NCBI GenBank assembly: GCA_030035585.1
Contig: CM057480.1
Coordinates: 3,455,001-3,519,000, forward strand
Source of the DNA: Dugong dugon
Lineage: Eukaryota; Chordata; Mammalia; Sirenia; Dugongidae
Direction: 5' to 3'
Length of the DNA: 64,000 bases
Shown: in pieces, positions 57,830 to 64,000 of the stretch
Layout: the number at the start of each line of letters is the position of its first letter
Position numbering within the stretch: the stretch's first letter is position 1
Made by a program: the position numbers and the translations under genes
Notes under the pieces: model-generated
The model's input: the letters and a program-made list of their open reading frames with translations, nothing else
Databases searched by the model: none
Told to the model about the DNA's origin: nothing

Positions 57830-58109
57830 CCACAATCATGTGGTTGCAGACGTCGCAGAAAGTGGGCTTCTTGAAGATGTGTTCCTGAAAGGCATGGGCC
57901 TTGCTGCTGCCTGGGTGCAGACCAGCCCTGGTGGGCGTGGACGTCAGGCTTCCAGGAGTGGGGAGCGGGCTGGAGCTGGGGCTGACCTCAGCCAGCACAT
58001 CTGCCTGCAACTTCACGTCGTCACTGTTGGTTCTCTGGAAGAAGTTGTCAGCACTTTTGCTCCGTAAACTCTTGGTCTTGAAAGAAAGTGATCGTTTTAG
58101 TTTCTGGAG
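57830..58109 (-). CDS. STAC: STAC coding exon 2 (basic serine-rich region and start of the C1 domain)
   Basis: Read on the minus strand, these 280 nt encode 93 residues plus the first base of a Gly codon. The segment starts LQKLKRSLSFKTKSLRSKSA, a basic and serine-rich stretch; continues through a Ser/Pro/Thr-rich linker (SPSSSPLPTPGSLTSTPTRA); and ends in HAFQEHIFKKPTFCDVCNHM, which opens a C1 domain with its first His and C-x2-C. With exon 3 the zinc pattern is H-x12-C-x2-C-x14-C-x2-C-x4-H-x2-C-x8-C. The acceptor is CATTGCATTGCAG and the donor is GTGG followed by GTAAGG. The open frame continues past the donor into intron, so the splice site sets the end. No start codon is seen here; the initiator Met should be in an upstream exon beyond the window. 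Confidence 0.98.
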
Positions 58110-58536
58110 CTGCAATGCAATGACAGAACAGTCTTGTCTTAAGATCGATCGTGCAGATTCACGCTGGGGGTGGTGAGGCTTACTCCATGCACTGCACAGT
58201 TCCCACGGCCACCCTCAGCCCTTAACCCTGGGTGGGTGATGCCAGTGCCTAGTGAAGAGGGCATGAACACCCCCCAAGCCAGGCTAGCAAGAAGCGGTCC
58301 CATTTTGCCTTGGAACCTGCCTCTGCTCCTCTTCCCCCACCTCCTGAAGCACCCACTGATGTGCTGATAAAATGCCTCACGACAGTGGGTTTTTGACACC
58401 CTTTGACTTTTGAATTTGAATCATTGGAAGGATTAAGTGTACACGCTCATGGGCTTAAAGGTTGGTTCAATAACGCTGGGGCCTCAGCTGCCCTTTCTCT
58501 CTTATGGTCATTTAGCAGCCACTTCTCTTTGCACCA

Positions 58537-58688
58537 GGAGCCCCAGGGGCACAGTGGTTAAGAGCTTGGCTGCAAATCAAGAGGTCAGCAGTTCGAATCC
58601 ACCAGCTGCTCCTTGGAAACCATATGGGCAGTTCTACTCAGTTCTATAGGGTCGCTATGAGTCGGAATGGACTGGACGGCAATGGGTT
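58537..58688 (+). mobile_element. AfroSINE, short form, sense
   Basis: 'ggagccccaggggcacagtg', 'cagcagttcgaatccaccag', 'gagtcggaatggactggacg'. It lies about 430 bp upstream of the exon 2 acceptor. Confidence 0.94.
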
Positions 58689-59049
58689 CTCTTTGCACAC
58701 AGCCCAGCAGAAAAGACCACTGTTTGACTCAGAAACAATGTGGCTAAACCATCCAGAAAACACAAACCTGAAACTCCCAAGCCTGTTCGGGTTTGAAGCA
58801 AATGGGTGACGTGTGTGTGTGTGCCCGTGCACGATCAATTAGAGGGTATATAGTCCACCCTCCCCTCCCCTCGCTTAAGGTCATGGCAAGCTAGACCATT
58901 CCTCCTTTGCCTTTAGGACTTATGAAGAGGCGCTAAAGTGGGTTTGGAAAAGAACCAGCTTTTAGATTGGACACGAAAGGTCTGGGTTTGGGCCCAGGCT
59001 GAGGCTGCACCTGCAATCCAGTCTTCACATTGGAGCTAGAGAGCTCTTT

Positions 59050-59240
59050 CACAAATGTGATCATGTGAGCTGCTTCTTCAAAATCCTTCAAGTAATTTCC
59101 TTCTTTTCTTATAAGGTTTAGAGATAAAGTTCCTTGTCATGGGCCCCAAGGCCTGGCAGATTCTAGCCCCGATGACATCTCCAGTCCGAACTTCTACCAC
59201 AGTGCGCCTGCCTTGTCCCTTCCAGCCTCCGGAGTCTTTC
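59050..59240 (+). mobile_element. L2-like fragment
   Basis: 'aggtttagagataaagttcc', 'ccccaaggcctggcagattc' and 'ccttgtcccttccagcctcc' follow the L2 3' order. Confidence 0.6.
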
Positions 59241-59466
59241 CAAAGTCTCTCTTATTTGCTATACTTCCTTTTATCATTAGTGTATTGTACATAGTTTACT
59301 TCTGCCCAGATAACTGAAATGAGCCACTTACTAGCTGCATGACCTGCAGCAGGTCACCTCATCTTTAAGGTGGTTTTCATTTGTAATTGAATATCTGCAA
59401 GGCTTTTGCCTGTTGCGCTAAAATTTGTCTATGGCCCAAAGCTGCAGACAAAAAGGTGCTAAGTAC

Positions 59467-59502
59467 TCTTTTATAATAAAGTCCTCTTTTATAATAAAGT
59501 CC
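59467..59502 (+). repeat. Exact 18-bp tandem duplication
   Basis: The unit tcttttataataaagtcc occurs twice, back to back and identical. Confidence 0.95.
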
Positions 59503-60059
59503 TCAATCAATTGTTTTCAGACACCCTGACAGGACATATAAGATTAGTAGCCCTGGCTTCGTCAAGTTCAGCTCCTCAACTTCTATCTCAGAAGACCAGG
59601 AAGATGTGGTGGTCATTAGTACCTGGGGTAGAACGCAAAGTACCACCCTTCTCTACCCTCCCTTTCCCCTTTGCAATGTGATTTGTCAAATCCTCCCATC
59701 AAAGGTGGAGTCTAGTGGCCCGCTCCTTGAATTTGAGCTGGCTTTGAGAATTCGGCCAATAGAAGATGCCAAAATCAACCTCAAGCCAATTCCAAGCCCA
59801 AGATTCAAGAGGTCTTGTATGCTTCTGCTCTCCCTCTTGGGAACCTGCCAAGTTTCCATGTGAACAAACCCAAGTTAGCCTGAGGGATGATGGGAGACAC
59901 ATGGTCCAGCCATACCCCATCACTCCAGCCAGATCTCAGAAGCAGGGTTGCCCTGTTGGCTGCACATATACGGGAGTCTAGTTGAGACCTGAACTGTCCA
60001 GCTGAGTTCAGCTCAAATTTCCAACCCACAGAACTATCAGCTAAAGCGATGACTGGTGT

Positions 60060-60184
60060 CTTTAGGGTTTTCAATGACTGATTTTTCCAGAAGTAGATCA
60101 GCAGGCCTTTCCACCTAGGTCTCCAACCTCCCAACCTTTTGATTAGCAGCCGAGCGCTTAATTGTCTGCACCACCCAGGGACTC
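60060..60184 (-). mobile_element. AfroSINE, third form, antisense, truncated
   Basis: The middle and head are present ('gggttttcaatgactgattt', 'gaagtagatcagcaggcctt', end 'caccacccagggactcc'). The tail half is missing. Confidence 0.88.
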
Positions 60185-61194
60185 CTCCTGGTACGTGGTA
60201 GGATTGTACTTCTTTGTCTAATTGAAATTGGCTGTGGCCATGTGACACCAGCTCTCCACTCTAGGCAGCTATTCAGTGATGAGGCCCTGTAGGACCCTCT
60301 GGACCAGAGGACCAGAAATGGGGCATTGTTAGCCAGAAAGGATTAGCCAGAGAAACAGCAACAACCTACCTACGAAGCCCAGAAACAGTGGGCCAGCTAA
60401 GACTCTTGACTCTTTGTCTCTGCCCTAAAGCTCAAAGCCACCAGAGGCGGTAGAGCCACCAAAGAGGGAGGAGGAGGAGGAGTTGTCCCTTGGAGTTGTT
60501 TGTTACTGTCTCACAACCCAACATATACTAACTGATTCTGGGTGTGGGGGGTGAGTCATGAGTCCCTGAGAGCACAGCATTGATTTTGCCAAGAACGCTC
60601 CATCTCCAGCAAAGCTAAAGAGGGCGCTGTGAGACCATCACTCCCTGAGACTGAGCCACACAGAGCTGAGGACCTGGAAGCAGCAAAGGAGCAGAACGGC
60701 CCCTCTTCACTTCAAGGCCTTCAGACTGTGAACTGGACTGGTCCTGGGGGAGGGAGATGTAAACAGGAGGCGATTTTGGTGTTTTATTTTAGACAGAGTT
60801 TTAATAATTTAAAGTAACCATGAAGTTAAGGAGCCTGCCAAAATGTTGTCATGGAATGTGCAGCCCAGGAGGAGAGAGGTTTATCAAAGTAAATACTATC
60901 ACACAGAAAAAAAATAAAATCGTTATCTGTTTGTTCCCCACTGAGTTCAGATGATTCCAGATACTGAGCAGCTTTGTCTCAAAACCAGAACAATAACATC
61001 TGCCATGATTATACCAAAGTGCTGCTGTGAGGGTCATAGAGGATAATGCATGGGAGCTGTCCCTGAGAACCCTGTAAAATGCTGTAAACGGAAGGAGGAC
61101 GGGGGAAAGTGGAGGGGGAGAACAGGAGGAGCAGGAGCTGGAAGCATTGAGCTGAGCTAAGTGATTCATTGGGTGATCCCTCTTAATCGTGCCA

Positions 61195-61290
61195 GTAATC
61201 CAGTATGGATGCTGCTATTTCATCCCTGGAGAAACATAGGCTCAGACAGGCTAAGGAACTCACCCAAGGTCACACAGCTCACGTGAGTTA
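61195..61290. mobile_element. MIR-like element
   Basis: 'gaaacataggctcagacagg' followed by 'ctaaggaactcacccaaggt' and 'cacacagctc' is the MIR core order. Confidence 0.7.
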
Positions 61291-62109
61291 AGACCAAGGC
61301 TCAAAATCAAACATGCCTTCCTCCAAGCTCCGTCTATGGCAGTGGATCTTCAGGGGAAAGATGAGGGAATGAAAGCGATCACTCTCCAGGGAGATGGAAT
61401 TGCTTCTGATGGGGGTGAGGGTGGGGAGGGATGTGGAATGTAAAAGCAAACCTGTCCTTTTGGGACCTATTTCTTTTATTTTACATATTTCAAGTTTCTT
61501 AAAAATAACAAAAGAGCAGGCCTTGTTTATCAAAGGAGAGCTTCAGAGGCTGCCATGTGACGTCGGGATGGGACAATGCCTACACCACGTCCAGTCTTGT
61601 CTCCTTCCTGGGCCCACGTGCTTCACTCTCCTTTCCAACCCTTCCATCGTACACAGGGTTCTGCATTCCCCAGAAGTTGAGTGCGATGCCAGGATACCTG
61701 CAGCATTTTCCTTGCCCTCTGGGATGTGGCCAGAAATTGTGTGAGGTCTTCAGAACCTGTCTGCCTCTAGGTCTGGAGAATTTCCCATAGAAGCCAACAT
61801 GGCATTTCTTATTCAAGTGGACAGCTTAAGAGCTATGCCCGCAGGTTAAACAAAATCCTAGAAGTAAGCTCTGAGGAACATGTTTTCTCCAATTATCCTT
61901 AAAAGAGCAGAGGCCAGATGGAACATGTGAAACACAGGAATAGAAGCAAGCCCTGTTAATGGCAGCTTTCACAAAATGATTAGCTGTCCCGCACGACTGC
62001 CACAGTCCAGCTCCATTTTATTTATGAGAATGCCAAAAAGAACAGATATTCTTGAGATCCAAACCATGTGCCAGAAACTATATACTTTACTTCATGTAAT
62101 CATCTTAAC

Positions 62110-64000
62110 AACTCTACGAGTAGGCAATCATTCATTTATTCATTCATTAAAACATTAATTCAATTAATACTTATGGAGCTACTGTGAGCTAGGCAGAGTC
62201 ATCGGCTCTGGAGATCCAGCAGTGAAAACAGGGATAGTGTCGTTTCCCTTAGGATTTTGAGGTCTAGTGGGTGGAGAGAGAGAATAAATAATCAGAGAGG
62301 TTTCTAACAGATACTTGCATAGGGATAGAGGCTATGCAGGAAACTGAAAGTAGTCAGGGTGGCTTCTCTGACGGATGACATCTGAGCAGAGGTGTGAAGA
62401 AAGTGAGAGTGTGCGCTCACTGGAGAAGAGCATTCTGGGTAGTGGGAAAACCAAGGGCAAAGCGACCGGCAGGAGAACAATGGTTGGTGTGTTTGAGGAA
62501 CAGGCAGGAGTTGGGCGAGTCTGAAGCAGAGCGATAAGGGAGAAAGAGAACAAAGAGGCCGAGGATCAGCTTCATGCCGTGCCTAAGAGGTCATGGGAAG
62601 GGCTTTGGCATTTATCCTTGGGTGATGATTTAAGCACGGAAGGGCCAGGGTCTGACTTTTATTTTAGAAGGATCACTTTGGCCGCCATGTGGAAACCAGA
62701 GTGGAGGAGGAAAGATGGAAGTGGAGAGGCTCCTGTGATACTCCTGTGGAGAGGTCATGCTATGATAGTTAGGGTTTGATATAGTTGAATCTGGGTTACG
62801 CTTTAATGGTAGAATTAATTGGATTTGTTAGAGGTTAAATATGGAGTATGAAGCAAAACGAGGAGTCAAGAATGATTTCAAGCTTTTTGGTCTAGCAACT
62901 GGGTGAACAGAAGTGCCGTTACTGAAAGGAAGAACACTAGAGAAGAAGCAAGATGGCGTGCGGGAGTGGGGTCGGGATCGAGAGCTGAGTTTGGGATAAG
63001 TCTGAAGTGCTTATTTGGAATTCAAGTGGAGTTGCCATTAGGCAGTTGCTTATATCATTCTGGAGCCCTGATGGCGCAGTGGTTAAGAACTCAGCTGTTA
63101 ACCAAAAGTTTGGTAGTTCAAATCTACCAGCCACTCCTTGGAAAGCCTGTGGGGCCGTTGTAATCTGTCCTCTAGGGTTGCTATGAGTTGGAATTAACTT
63201 GACAGCAATCGGTATTTTTGTTTGTTTGTTTTTTGTTTTTAATATAAATTATAGAGTTCAAAGGAAAGGTCCAAGCTAGAGTAGTAAACTTACAGTGTAG
63301 GGAGTTATTAGCATAAGATAGTACTTAAAGCCAGGAAACTAGAGGAGACGATCCCTTAGGTAGTGAGTAGAGACACTGAAGGGAAGAGATCTGGGGATGG
63401 AGCCCTGCAGCACCCCAATATTTACAGGTCAAGCAGATCAGGGAGGACAAGCAATGGAACCCAAGAAGAAGAGGCTGGTGAGGAAGAAGAACCAAACCAG
63501 GGGCGGTGTTTTAAAAGCTAAGGGAAGAAAATGATTCAAGGAAGGGAGAATAGCCAACAGCATCAAATGAAGCTTGCATGCCAAATAATACGAAGTTTAT
63601 GGGTTGGCCGTTGCATTTGGCAAAGGAAATGTCACTGGGAGCCTTGAGACAGAAGCAGATTCAGTTAATCGGTGGGTATAAAGAGCTAAGTGACAAGGGT
63701 TCAAGAGAGAGTGGCTGGAAAGGAAATGAGTGGAGGCAGAGGGCACCGACAGCCTGTTTTAGGAGTTTGGCTATAAAAAGGATCGGTGAAAAGAGGGAAT
63801 AGTGGGAGGAGGATGTAGCATCAAGAGGGACATTTTTCGGTTTGTTTGTTTTGAGGTGGAAGATTTTTTTCAGCACGTTTTAAATCTGATGTTGCAGAAG
63901 AGATAAGGGATAAACAGCGAAGTGACGTCCTTGAGTAGGTGAGCAGAGGTAGGATACAGTGCATGAGAAGGAGGGTTGACTTTAGGTCAGAACATTTTCT
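62110..64000 (-). mobile_element. Long L2 LINE, antisense, running off the window
   Basis: From the L2 3' end ('cattcatttattcattcatt' at 62131) through 'ctgatgacatctgagcagag'-type sequence, 'ggtcatgggaagggctttgg', 'agaggagtcaagaatgattt', 'ggatggagccctgcagcacc' and 'cgtccttgagtaggtgagca', the order is that of a reversed L2 over nearly 1.9 kb, including the reverse-transcriptase region. An AfroSINE interrupts it. Reading frames are broken. Confidence 0.8.
63062..63237 (+). mobile_element. AfroSINE, short form, sense, inside an L2
   Basis: 'ggagccctgatggcgcagtg', 'ggtagttcaaatctaccagc', 'gagttggaattaacttgaca', T-rich tail with TTTG repeats. It sits within an antisense L2. Confidence 0.94.

Larger units (their letters stand above)
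58110..64000 (-). other. STAC: 3' part of STAC intron 1
   Basis: Upstream of exon 2 in gene orientation. I looked for the first coding exon and did not find it, so it lies beyond 64000. The stretches 58180-58530, 58700-59040, 59240-60050, 60190-61190 and 61290-62100 hold no gene that I can name. A MIR-like stretch lies at about 61200-61290. Confidence 0.8.

Overview
The window is mammalian nuclear DNA from an afrotherian, most likely an elephant or another paenungulate. The lineage call rests on roughly forty copies of the tRNA-derived AfroSINE. It is supported by its apparent partner, an RTE-type LINE with (AAC)n tails, and by ordinary placental repeats (L1, L2, MIR, MER5, MER20, MaLR-type LTRs). 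The species is inferred, not proven.

One protein-coding gene is visible: STAC (SH3 and cysteine-rich domain protein), read on the minus strand. Six consecutive coding exons were placed to the base by reading frame, phase and AG/GT borders: exon 2 (57830-58109), exon 3 (19601-19701), exon 4 (17981-18062), exon 5 (16823-16938), exon 6 (9247-9325) and exon 7 (1361-1425). They total 723 nt (241 codons) and join without a stop or frameshift. They encode the basic serine-rich N-terminal part, the complete C1 zinc-finger domain and the linker up to just before the first SH3 domain. The first coding exon lies beyond base 64000; the SH3 exons lie before base 1. Exon numbers assume one upstream coding exon.

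Layout from left to right: 1-1360 is part of intron 7. 1426-9246 is intron 6, with an old antisense L1, an internally deleted RTE element and a group of SINEs. 9326-16822 is intron 5, with a broken L2, MER5-like elements, an LTR-like block and two MaLR-like LTR copies next to exon 5. 16939-17980 and 18063-19600 are the short introns 4 and 3. 19702-57829 is the 38-kb intron 2, which is mostly repeats: L1, L2, RTE, SINEs, MER20, a decayed DNA transposon, LTRs and an 8-unit minisatellite. 58110-64000 is the 3' part of intron 1 and ends in a long antisense L2.

I found no RNA gene, CRISPR array, prokaryotic gene, promoter or second protein-coding gene, and no undescribed multi-gene system. What deserves a second look is retroelement biology: RTE/SINE tail sharing, independent internal deletions of one RTE, a nested L1-in-SINE insertion with a clean target duplication, a stand-alone L1 5'-UTR segment with a near-perfect target duplication, and inverted SINE pairs inside the STAC pre-mRNA.
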